64,000 bases of DNA from Terebella lapidaria (taxonomy: Eukaryota > Annelida > Polychaeta > Terebellida > Terebellidae). Each line of letters starts with the position of its first letter. The stretch's first letter is position 1. The stretch is from the NCBI GenBank assembly GCA_949152475.1, contig OX424563.1, positions 531,001-595,000 on the forward strand, given 5' to 3'. Positions 11,201 to 23,600 of this stretch are shown here, in pieces. The notes under the pieces are model-generated. The model ran no database searches and was not told the origin of the DNA. It saw only the letters and a list, made by a program, of their open reading frames with translations. A program made the position numbers and the translations under genes.

Positions 11201-14200
11201 GACGATGTGACCCCAGTCCGGACCCCCAGTGATGACGAGGGACGAGTGGAAAACAGCGGGAATGCAGTCCAAACGATGTAAACGATGACGGGAGCGTTCG
11301 CGGAAGAACCGTTCGCGGAAGCAGCGTTCGCGGAAGCAGCGTTCGCGGAAGTACCGTTCGCGGAAGCACGTTCGCGGAAGCAGCGTTCGCGGAAGAACCG
11401 TTCGCGGAAGCAAGCGAAAAACGTTATTTCGTTCCACGACAATGCTTTTTCCCCCAGATCCCTGATCCGCGCCTTTTCTATATAAGCAGGCCGGCCTACG
11501 ATTCCGTCATCACTTCAACCATGAACACACCAACTCTGCAGATCATTGAGATACCCGCATTTGCAGACGAAGATTTCGGGGACGTTCCAGATTTCGACTT
11601 GGCTGACTTTCTGCCCCTTGAAGTCGACAAGATGAGCGACCCACCTACCAAGCCTGACCGAAAGCGGGAGCGCTCGAGGAGCCGGGAGCGTCGTGAGGAG
11701 CCCCGAGGAGGTCGACGGTCCCCTGCCCGGAAGTTGTCCACCGAGAGAGGGCGACGCTGGTGCAGCCCCTGCCGGATCCACGTGACGGCATCCAACTTTA
11801 GCCGACACGTGGCGACCAAACACACGCAGAAGGAGGGGCGGCACCTCTGCAAGATGTGCAGCCAGCGATTCGCCCGCCGAGCTGACAGAGACCGGCATGA
11901 GACGTCGCATGCCAGCGGCAACACCCTCAAGCCAGGACGGAGGAGGACGACGACCGACACGCCCGTGTCCGACCCCCGAGATGGTCCGACTACTGTGTCT
12001 GCCCCTGAGCTGAAGACTGTCAGCTTTGCGGCCAGCGGGACGACCAGCTCCACGCCGTCAAGCCCCCGGGAGGACGCCCCCAGGTCAGAGGACGCCCCAG
12101 ACCCCGAGGACGACCCCCCGAATAGCGAAGAGGAACCGGAGTCTCAGCAGGAGCGGAGAGAGGCGGAATCCCCGGAGGCCCCCACCCCCGAGGACGACGG
12201 ACCCCCCGTTCCCAGAGACTCGGCCCCTACCTACAAGCCCCTAGACCTGAGTTGGTACCTCAAGCCCGTTCCGGAGGAGGAGGACCAACTGCGACCGTAT
12301 GTGGAGGGCCTGGGCAGAGCGGTCACTGCCGGAGAGAAGGCCCTGGAGGACCTGGCATCCACGATAGCCATGGGACGACGCCACCTCACCCAAGCGGAGG
12401 CTCGGCTCCAAGCCAAGGAGGAGCAGAGACAGCTCGAGGCCGAGGTGCTGCAGCTGCGAGGGGAGGCCTCTCAACGAGAGAAGAGCCACCGGAAGGAGCT
12501 GCGAGCCCACGTCCGAGAGACCAAGCTGCTCCGGGAACAGCTCCGAGCATATACAGACACTCGAGACAGGCTGGCGGAGACGTCCGAAAGCGAGGTGGAT
12601 CGCCAGTGAAGTGGAGGGAGAGAGCCCTGTAAACAACAGACAGGCAGGAAAAGACGAAGAAGGAGGAAGAAGAGAAAAGAAGAGAGAGAAAGGATCAACG
12701 GGGACGTTGATCTCCAGAAAGGGTGGAGTTGTAACAAAACCATGCAACTGCCGCGCTGAAACGTTCGTTAGGAACGGTCACGTGATCTACAAAGTCCACT
12801 TGCGAAGACACCGTTCGCGGAAGAACCGTTCGCGGAAGCACGATTGCGGAAGCATCATCAGCGGAAGCATCGTTCGCGGAAGAACCGTTCGCGGAAGCAC
12901 GATTGCGGAAGCATCGTCAGCGGAAGCATCAGTCGCGGAAGCACCGTTCGCGGAAGAGGAGCCTTCGCGGAAGAACCGTTCGCGGACGCAGTCTTCACCA
13001 CGTGGAGAAGAGTGCGGAAGATACGTTCGCGGACGAAGATGCGCGCGCAGCCACCCTGGCTATATAAGGGAGAGCGGACGGCCGCTCTGAGAGCACTGCA
13101 ACAGCGACATCGACCGTGGGGAGATCGTCACCGCCACAGCCAAGGGACTCGACGAACTCCGTGCGGACGACTCCTTCTTCAGGGCCTTAGAGTCAACCGG
13201 GATTTAGACCGACTACCTGGAGAAACCATTCGACTAAGCGGGACGGGAAACTTCAACGGGAAGGGACAGAGAGACGCCGCCGGCTAAGAACTCTTTTTAG
13301 TTGTGCCCTCGTGCACTATTTATTTTTGAAATGTGATCATACAGTGCTCCATGTCTGAACTTCATATTTGTACGTCACGTGGGTGACCAGCCATACAATT
13401 GTAAGTTGATTTGATGTATATAAATCTTCAATTTATTTACATCTGAGTTGCTTCTTGCCTAAGTGAAGCCGGTGAGCTACGGAGTGATGATACACCAGCG
13501 TTGGGGGACACCAATTTAGTGACGGCTCTCGAATCACAACGAGCGGGAGTTACATAAAGTCTATACGATCAGAGAAACCAGGTTTTTTGGGCCACACCGA
13601 AAACAAGTCATTACCAAACGTCACAACTGGAAAAAAGATGTCAGAGAGCGTGAACTAAACTACATAATATATCCTACTAATTGACATTATCTAAACCGAT
13701 TATTAATCGATCATCGGTTACTTTCATCAAACCGATGATCGATTATGAAATCTAAACTGACTCCCATCACTAGCAGAAACTTATTTCTCTCAAGTGTGTG
13801 TCTGAGCCGAGTAATTTATTTAAATGTTAATATTTACACATCATCAACTTCAAAACACGGTCAGCAGCAAAATAAGCTACTGTTAAAGGTTATTCAGGAC
13901 ACAATGTTTATGGGTAGATGCAGAATTCAGAACTGTACCCGACACAAAACCTGAGTGAACTCACAACACGAACCGATCTACATGAAGAGTGATACTAGAA
14001 AGTATCCTTCAGAATCAACGGTAACTTTCTGTGGAAAGCGCTCAGCGATTCAGTGTTCCACCTTGAAACTGGAGGCAAACACTCCGGCTTGGGTAGCCTG
14101 ATTGAGGGCTTCCTTTCCAAAAAGAATTTGGTTTTTATTTTTTCTCATTTCTCAAACCTCACATGCTGTATCATGCGCTTACGAGACCTCAACAGTAGAC

Positions 14201-17200
14201 ATATTGGGGAAACAACTTCTACATTTTACAGATAACTATGGCTTGGTATGTTTCCTCGATAGAATTTACACACATGAATGCTGTTCAGCCCCGATTGTTT
14301 TGATGGTAGATTTACCTGAACTATGCCAGATATGAGCTGGGAGCTACAAATCATCAGCAGCGGGAACATGTAAACTTGTGGGAATTCCTGTGATAAAGCT
14401 CGAGGCAGATATCTCAGGCAGTTCTTGACCATGACAAATGGGTTGGTGAATCAAAAGGTCACATCACACAAATCTATCTGGCAAAGAACGATAGCCGCCA
14501 AACAGACGTCTCATCATTTCATCAAGAGTTCATAACTTCCTAACGCTAATAAAGATCTACAGCCACACATTCCCTGATGGAAGCTGAGCGAGATATCAAC
14601 ACTGCACGTTACAAGTATCCTCAGATAAATAGACATGTACTAGTTCTGTAGTGGTGACTCTCAACCATAGCTAGGCTCCGTGATATCGCACATGCAGGTG
14701 TCTGTATGCTTCCAACATTGAACAAATCAAGATTGACACACACAAACAAAACTTGATCCAGATCAACTTCAATATTAAAGTTGGAATCAATTTTAAAATC
14801 AGCCAAATTTAGCATTCTTGTTTGTCTCGCAAACTTGAAAGTACATCTCGAGAGAGTCGGGGATATACAGGAAATATGCACAGTTTGACAACAGATACTT
14901 AGAAAATTGCCGTTAATCGTGCATGAAAACAGTGGATAGAGAATGATCGGCCTGCCTGCATTGCCGGTTGCCACAGTATCTAGACAAATACCAATGACGT
15001 CATCAGACTGTGTATAGAACTCGCCCTCAAGGCAGGCCGCTTTGAGGAGAAATTGATGCGAGATTGACTGGCCCGAATTCGAATCTTGATTTGGAAACTC
15101 GATTTAGGCACGTAATACATGTTTTCAGACCCAAATTTGTACGATTTCTATCGCAGAATGAATAAATTTGGTCAATTCTAAAAGTGATTATAGCTTTAAG
15201 TTATGGTCCAGCCCAAACCATAACTTGTTACTACTGAACAACCTACATTTGTATATCAAGTGTAAGCTGTTGCCTAAATCCTGATCAAGATGAATCCTAT
15301 GGTATCATTTCAATCCAGATAGCCTATGTACCATGTGTACATGATGTAATTACCTTGATCCAGATGGCCTATGTTATGTCTTGATCCAGATGGCCTGTTA
15401 TGACATTGATTCAGATGGCCTATCTTATGACATTGATTCAGATGGCCTATCTTATGACATTGATTCAGATGGCCTATCTTATGACATTGATTCAGATGGC
15501 CTATCTTATGACATTGATTCAAATGGCCTATCTTATGACATTGATTCAGATGGCCTATCTTATGACATTGATTCAGATGGCCTATCTTATGACATTGATT
15601 CAGATGGCCTATGTTATGTCTTGATCAAGATGGCCTATGTTATTACCTTCGTCGAGATGGTCTTTGTTATTACCTCGGTCCAGATCTGCTATATTATCCC
15701 TCGATCTGGATAGCCTATGTTTTACCTTGATCCAGTCTATGTTTTTACCTCAATCCAGATGGCATAGCCTGTTCCATACGGACCTTAGATGTTGCTACCA
15801 CAGTCCATGCATGTATTTACCTTGGTCCAGATGGCATACCTTGTTCCATACTGACCTTAGATGTTGCTACCACAGTCCATGCATGTATTTACCTTGGTCC
15901 AGATGGGCCCAAGCTTCAGGCAGCAGATGGAGAAAGACGTCACCTAACAATCCTCCCACCGCAAAACTCAGCAGCAGCTTCAGTCGCGCGGCCGGGGCTG
16001 AAAATACACAATGTCACGCTGTCAGTCAGGTGTCAGGTCAGCATGGTCAGGTGAAAGTCAAACGACAATAGATGCTTTGCAAGAGACGTCATAATGTATT
16101 TATTCTCTTATACTAGTATTTATGATGCCATACTGGACGGCAAAATTCCCAGTGAAAGCACAGCAAAGCATCTATAGAGAATATTGTGAATAGAGTACAG
16201 TGGTGGGTATGTAACAGTATTGTAAAGAGCTGGAGTACATGTACCTGTTTTGGGGGGAACTTCTTGCAATGGTATCTTTAGTGGAATGTACACACAATAG
16301 ACAAGATACATCGTACAGGTAACAGGTTGATAGGACCCAGTATCATGAGTATTACCAAGTAAGTAGATGAACTGATGTAACAAATAATTACGGGTGATAA
16401 GTCACACCTGACAATTCACTCAGTACATCGTGTGATCCTAGTACTAGGCTAGTAGGTAAGAGTATTTGGATAAGTATACACTAGACTGTTCTGTATTCCA
16501 CTCAGAAGTGTTGCCCGTTACATACATTTTAGTACCTATATACAACATGTCATCTCAGTCCATACTATAGTACCAGACTACTGACTTCAGCCATACAAAT
16601 AGTTACATGGGGAATTTATAAATACACATACCACAAGTTCTACTTTATTGGTAGATTGCTAATTACTTAGGACAGCATAGTGATAGTTATCATGTCTAAT
16701 GTCGACTGAGCAGATTTTGATGGACAAGAGCCACTTCCCTGAAGGCATCTAAGATTCAACACATGCTCACAGTCTGCCATGGAGCTTGTTGTAGATATTT
16801 AACAATCATCAATTAAAGTTCTTCCATTTCGTCCAACCAATCAATTAAATGTGTAACCATGGTAACACTGAATTCCAGAGAAAAACCACAGGTGCTGTCA
16901 AGCTTTACAGTGCTCCTGGAGTTAATTATCCCGGACTTGCTGGTGTGTATCAAATCAACATCCCACATGCAGAATCTCAGTCCGCTTTTGTTTACATCGC
17001 CAAGGTCAATACACAAAGGTCAAGGTCATAATGTGGGACAAGGAGCTGGAAGCGTCCGGGAAGTGTGGGGGCAGGGTAGGGAAGGGGAAGGGAAGGCACG
17101 GGTCTCTTAGGAAAACACAGGTTCTCCTCCCTAGGAACTAGTGTTAGTGAGATATGAGTGAGGACTTGAGGCTTGGATTCGTGTACAACATGCAGCAAAC

Positions 17201-17574
17201 TTTGCAAAGGTCATGGGTCTGAGACTGGGCTAAACAAAGGGACGGGTTCTGGGAGCTGGCAGATTGGCTGGGTCAGTGTGTGAACAGATGACTATACACA
17301 CACACACCTACACACACTGACAGAGCATGTGCGGAGTAAACAACATAGTCAACAGTGTGGTCAATTGTGGCGAGTAGCCTTGACACAGGACTTTGTGTTA
17401 TCATGAGTCCATACTTTTATTTTCAGAGGTCGGCATGACAACCACGTGAGAATTTATCCCCACACGAGTGATGGGTGTCGGTGAGATTATTAGGCATTAT
17501 TACCAGGCAATGATGACTTAAATATAGAGTTAATATTTCAAAACTTTTTCTCATATACCAAAAACTAGGATTTC

Positions 17575-17635
<61 letters not shown>

Positions 17636-20600
17636 TCTGGATGTAATACATATCCGATACTGTATTTATCAATATATCTAATAAATGACAAACAACTAAG
17701 AAGAAATAATTTTTCCTTTCATGTGTCTCACTGCAAACTTGTATATTTCAGGTTAACACTTCAGTTTATAAATAAATTAACACGACTGACATGGGATCTG
17801 TGTAACCACCATAGGTCACATGTATCATTAGAAAACAGTTTCCAAAAGCATTTTGTACTGATACAAACGTTTGAACAGCAGTGAAATCTTCTCCATCAGT
17901 AAGACATTTGTGTGTCCATTAATTCTACTGTATATAGAAAATGAATTTACCCCCAAAATGTGTTATTTTATGAGATGCTCACCATGTTAATGGAGATATC
18001 ATTTTGATGATCTATTGTAATAATTTGAGGATACATTATTATGTGATGTGCTGCGTTACATTATGATAAACTTACTGCATACTGCAAATGCTGGGTTGCA
18101 TTATGATGGACTTACTGCATATTACAAGTGCTGGTTTACATGATGATGAACTGCCACAATGTACAGCAAGTGCTGGGTTCCATTATGATTTCAACTCTGC
18201 ACTGTTTATTGAAAACAATGTCCAGAAAATTCCCTCAGGGTCAAAACAGTGATAAGCTAGTTTTTTGTGTGCCATCACCACCCCCTCCCCAACCCTGCCC
18301 CCCAAAACTTTATTTTACCAAAATGTTCAGGTTTCACAATGAAGTTATCTACTCAATCAGCCCAAAAGTCACACAACCAGAAGTACACGGTAATGAGCAT
18401 CCACACCTGATCACCACGACCAGGCCCACTCCCTAGCTCTCGGGGTAACCTGGTCATCTGGCTCCAGGCCCACTCCCTAGCTCTCTGGCTAACCCGATCA
18501 TCTGGCTCCAGGCCCACTCCCTAGCTCTCTGGCTAACCCGATCATCTGGCTCCAGGCCCACTCCCTAGCTCTCTGGCTAACCCGGTCATCTGGCTCCACG
18601 CCCACTCCCTAGCTCTCTGGCTGACCTGGTCATCTGGCTCCAGGCCCACTCCCTAGCTCTCTGGCTAACCCGGTTATCTGGCTCCAGGCTGACTCCCTAG
18701 CTCTCTGGCTAACCTGGTCATCTGGCTCCAGGCCCATTCCTTAGCTCTCTGGCTAACCTGGTCATCTGGCTCCACGCCCACTCCCTAGCTCTCTAGCTAA
18801 CCCGGTCATCTGGCTCCAGGCTCACTCCCTAGCTCTCTCGCTAACCCGGTCATCTGGCTCCAGGCCCACTCCCTAGCTCTCTGGCTAACCTGGTCATCTG
18901 GCTCCAGGCCCACTCCCTAGCTCTCTGGCTAACCTGGTCATCTGGCTCCAGGCCCACTCCCTAGCTCTCTAGCTAACCCGGTCATCTGGCTCCAGGCCCA
19001 CTCCCTACCTCTCTGGCTAACCCGGTCATCTGGCTCCAGGCATACAGCTTGGACCTGGGTCTGATGATAGGCAGCATTTTAGTATGTCAACACACCGTGG
19101 TGTACCTCACATAGACAGAACATGTTACATGTATCTGAGGCGGGCAGAAAGTAGAGGATGTTTACTTACATACTGCTGACTTGCCACATCCTGGTTTAGG
19201 GTTTGTCGAGTGTGATGATCTATCCCAGAACACGCTATTTACGACACAGAACAAACAGCAACTAGGCACTTAGCAATGAGGCCAACATCACAAGTATTAA
19301 TATCCCGGTAAATTGTCTGAGCACTGTTTTCTGGATGGGAGACCTGTCAATGTTTTGTCTTGGTTTGCCAGGATGTCCGAGGACCGAGGGGAGATCCAGA
19401 TGATTGGGGCAGGGGGTGGGCGGTAGGGGGGGGGGGGGGGGAGCTGGAGGGGGGGGGGGGTTGTTGGAGGGGGGGGGGGAGGAGTAAGGGAAGGGTGAGG
19501 AAACTGTCAAGTCACTGGGATCCTTGCCAACTGGATAGGACCATAGGACAAAAATAAAAGTTATGGAAGTCCAGAAAACCCAGTATGTTTCTCTCTGGCA
19601 GCCTCAGTCCCAGAGGAAGCTGTTTATTACATTACAGGATTTCCCGCTATGTTTAGGTCTGTTTAGTTTTCTTCTTTCTGATAACTAAACGTCCTGGTAC
19701 TAATCCAGAGTGACCCCCACCCCCATTCCCCCAACCCCCAGGGGTGAATGGGAGACGGAGCCAGAACTAAACTTGTCCCTATCTCCGCACTTTGCTCTGT
19801 TTGCCGGGAGTCAGTCCACAGTTACTCTGCCAAAATAATAAAGCAACAAAAAGCAGGCATGAAATGAGTCTGATCCTCAGCGTGCAGATCGGCACACAGG
19901 GCCCTAGCTGTGTAGTGGGCTGCTCTGGGTATATCTGGGGATGACAGGCTAATGGTATCAGGATATACACACAGCTAACTGTTGAGAAACCGTGGCAACA
20001 ACAGTCCAGTAGCAGCGGCCGCTGGGAACACACTGTCCTAGAGGATAACAGGGAGTCAGAGGACAGTCAACAGTGCTCTAGATAGGTCTGTCCACCCGAG
20101 GATACCAGACAAACACGGAAGACTGACACGGTTTGACTGACAGTTCAGCCATGGCGGAGCGGGTATGTATGGTATCCCAGACTGGGGGAGTGTCTGCATG
20201 TCCTTGTGTAGGTCTCGCTCTGTGTGAGGTCACTGCTGACTGACTACGCGACAGGCTACAGGGCGGTCACAGGCAGTAGTCAGTGAGCTCTTGTGTTGGC
20301 AGTTCTATGCATGGTTCTTCTGTGTAGTTCAATGTGCTCTCTTGGTGTATTGGGGTGTTCTGAGGTTTTCATGGTGATGATATGCTTTCAAAGTCACAAG
20401 TTTGCTTCAAGTTTTTCTGCACATCACAAACAAATGCAATCTTCCACATATACACTTTCTCTGTTCTAAGCTGTCAATGTTGATCACTTTCATCAGAAAC
20501 CCATAATGGGTTTCTGCTTTCATGGGTATAGCAGATTCAAACGTTCACTTCATGTTTCTCTAGACCATGTACACATAACCTTTAATTCCTGACAGAGGAG

Positions 20601-23600
20601 TTCTTTTTATTCATATACTTGTTGCACTCTCAAGAACATTTCCTTGATGGTATAAATATAAATATCATTCAAACAACTTTTTTCCACACAAATAATGTTA
20701 CCAAATGGTGCCTTACAACACAACATGGTGCCTAATGAGCAAACATTGGTTGTACAAGATTTCTGATTGATGTGAGACTCGAGCACCTGCCAGCGCGTCC
20801 CTTTCCCCTGCCGCGGCCTATGACCACTGGATCCCAGCAGGCATTATACCAAGTACCTGGTGTACTGAGGTGTACTGAGGGAGCCAAACACCATGGGAGC
20901 CAAACACCATGGTAAAGGTCAACCCATTGTCCAAATTAGTCATGGGATCATTCCCTGCTCCAATTGTGTGCCCCTCAAACCCTGACAACGACTGACCATG
21001 TTTGTGTCTGTTACATTGCTGAGACATCAATATTTTTAAGTACAAAAACGGCAAATTTCATACTATGTTTGTATTACTAATACATTATAATAATTGCAAA
21101 AAAACGGCAAATTTCATACTATGTTTGTATTACTAATACATTAGAATAATTGTTAAAATTTATGACTGGGAGGAGCGAGAAAAGTCATCGAAGAGTTCAA
21201 CAGTCACCTGTCACTATGGTGACCAGTCCACTGGGAAACGTCATCAGAGAGTTCAACAGTCACCTGTCACTATGGTGACCAGTCTACCGGGAAACGTCAT
21301 CAGAGAGTTCAACAGTCACCTGTCACTATGGTGACCAGTCTACCGGGAAACATCATCAGAGAGTTCAACAGTCACCTGTCACTATGGTGACCAGTCTACC
21401 GGGAAACGTCATCAGAATGTTCAACAGTCACCTGTCACTATGGTGACCAGTCTACCGGGAAACGTCATCAGAAAGTTTAACAGTCACCTGTCACTATGGT
21501 GACCAGTCTACCGGGAAACGTCATCAGAAAGTTCAACAGTCACCTGTCACTATGGTGACCAGTCTACCGGGAAACGTCATCAGAATGTTCAACAGTCACC
21601 TGTCACTATGGTGACCAGTCTACCGGGAAACGTCATCAGAATGTTCAACAGTCACCTGTCACTATGGTGACCAGTCTACCGGGAAACGTCATCAGAAAGT
21701 TCAACAGTCACCTGTCACTATGGTGACCAGTCTACCGGGAAACGTCATCAGAAAGTTCAACAATCACCCGTCACTATGGTGACCAGTCTACCGGGAAACA
21801 TCATCAGAGAGTTCAACAGTCACCTGTCACTATGGTGACCAGTCTACCGGGAAACGTCATCAGAAAGTTCAACAATCACCCGTGACTATGGTGACCAGTC
21901 TACCGGGAAACGTCATCAGAAAGTTCAACAGTCACCTGTCACTATGGTGACCAGTCTACCGGGAAACGTCATCAGAAAGTTCAACAATCACCCGTCACTA
22001 TGGTGACCAGTCTACCGGGAAACGTCATCAGAAAGTTCAACAGTCACCTGTCACTATGGTGACCAGTCTACCGGGAAACGTCATCAGAAAGTTCAACAAT
22101 CACCCGTCACTATGGTGACCAGTCTACCGGGAAACATCATCAGAAAGTTCAACAGTCACCTGTCACTATGGTGACCAGTCTACCGGGAAACATCATCAGA
22201 GAGTTCAACAGTCACCTGTCACTATGGTGACCAGTCTACCGGGAAACGTCATCAGAATGTTCAACAGTCACCTGTCACTATGGTGACCAGTCTACCGGGA
22301 AACGTCATCAGAAAGTTTAACAGTCACCTGTCACTATGGTGACCAGTCTACCGGGAAACGTCATCAGAAAGTTCAACAGTCACCTGTCACTATGGTGACC
22401 AGTCTACCGGGAAACGTCATCAGAATGTTCAACAGTCACCTGTCACTATGGTGACCAGTCTACCGGGAAACGTCATCAGAATGTTCAACAGTCACCTGTC
22501 ACTATGGTGACCAGTCTACCGGGAAACGTCATCAGAAAGTTCAACAATCACCCGTCACTATGGTGACCAGTCTACAGACTACAAAGAACAAAGGTCAAAT
22601 GAACAAAGGTCTGGGAGCAGGTTGTACATCGGTACACTGAGCTTGACGACAGGTGCTCTGGACAACAAAGGGGCAGCTTGTAGCATACTTCCAATTGTTG
22701 TCAGCCAATCCCACCTCTATCAAGTCAGGCTGTGCACTGATAGTCAGATGTGTCTCCAAAAGGTGTCCCCTGATCTTTACTATTTCACAGTCCCATACAA
22801 GAACCGCTTATCACAGAATTCCTTATATTCAAATTAAATTGAACCGACCTCAATACGTATATATATTTCTGAGCTTTTGTTCGGCCAATGTCGAAGTGAA
22901 CATGGTGAACATGTCATCATGATGCACATTAAATATAGAACATGTGCACATGATGTATGTCTAACACTGTGATACAGTGACAGGGATTGTTCTGCTACAA
23001 TTTATTAATGAGCAGGATGACATTTCCATTGTTTCCATTGTTCACAATGTAGTCCATTATAAATTCTCTGTATACAAAGTGAAAGCTTCACACGAAACTA
23101 TGTGATGTATTCAAATATCCAACCATCCTACACTGGTCATTTACATAGACAATACATAAAATACACAATATAAAACATCAATGATGAAGGCATGCTGCTG
23201 ATGGCATGTTCTTGTCAAATATAATTGCATGAATCAACAGACAGAGCACGGGATGATTTAATGTGTACAAATATCAGACCAATCCTTCCAACAGATGCAT
23301 GCATGTAGTTAGCTAGGATATTTGCCAATCAGAAGTTGCGTCAAAAGTATGATTGTTTACTCTGAGTACTAGTATCCATGGCAACATAAAACTACCTTTA
23401 GTAGTGTCCAGTAGTTTTTGTTCGGTAGTTTCCTAATATTTCATTTAGTGAGAGTAGACTTGGTAGAGTATAACAATCATATTTAAGTCATGTTGATGAA
23501 GTTTTCTTCAAGTTTATTAATGAATTACATGTATTAGTAGTTCATCACAATTTATAAATAAAACTGGTCTCAATATAATTTTGTCTTGAGTTGAATCACT

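Larger units (their letters stand above)
2667..13625 (+). mobile_element. Complete Ty3/Gypsy-type LTR retrotransposon with a third ORF
   Basis: Two LTRs of 896 bp (2667-3562 and 12730-13625) enclose gag (3627-6185), pol (6209-11281, order PR-RT-RH-IN) and an extra ORF (11521-12609). The LTRs begin TGTAAC and end GTCACA. By eye I found no mismatch between them. The flanks actg|TGTAAC and GTCACA|actg suggest a 4-bp target duplication, or 5 bp (aactg) if the LTR ends one base earlier. All ORFs are open. The element sits antisense in intron 2 of the ZIP13-like gene. The integrase-last order, D,D35E spacing and GPY-type C terminus place it in the Ty3/Gypsy group. I see no envelope-like protein. 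Confidence 0.95.

Noticed and set aside
11521-12609. Third retrotransposon ORF as an envelope gene
   Set aside because: No signal peptide, no membrane segment, no glycosylation-rich ectodomain; zinc fingers and a coiled coil instead.
15300-22573. CRISPR-like direct repeats
   Set aside because: Units are head-to-tail without unique spacers and the genome is eukaryotic; these are minisatellites.
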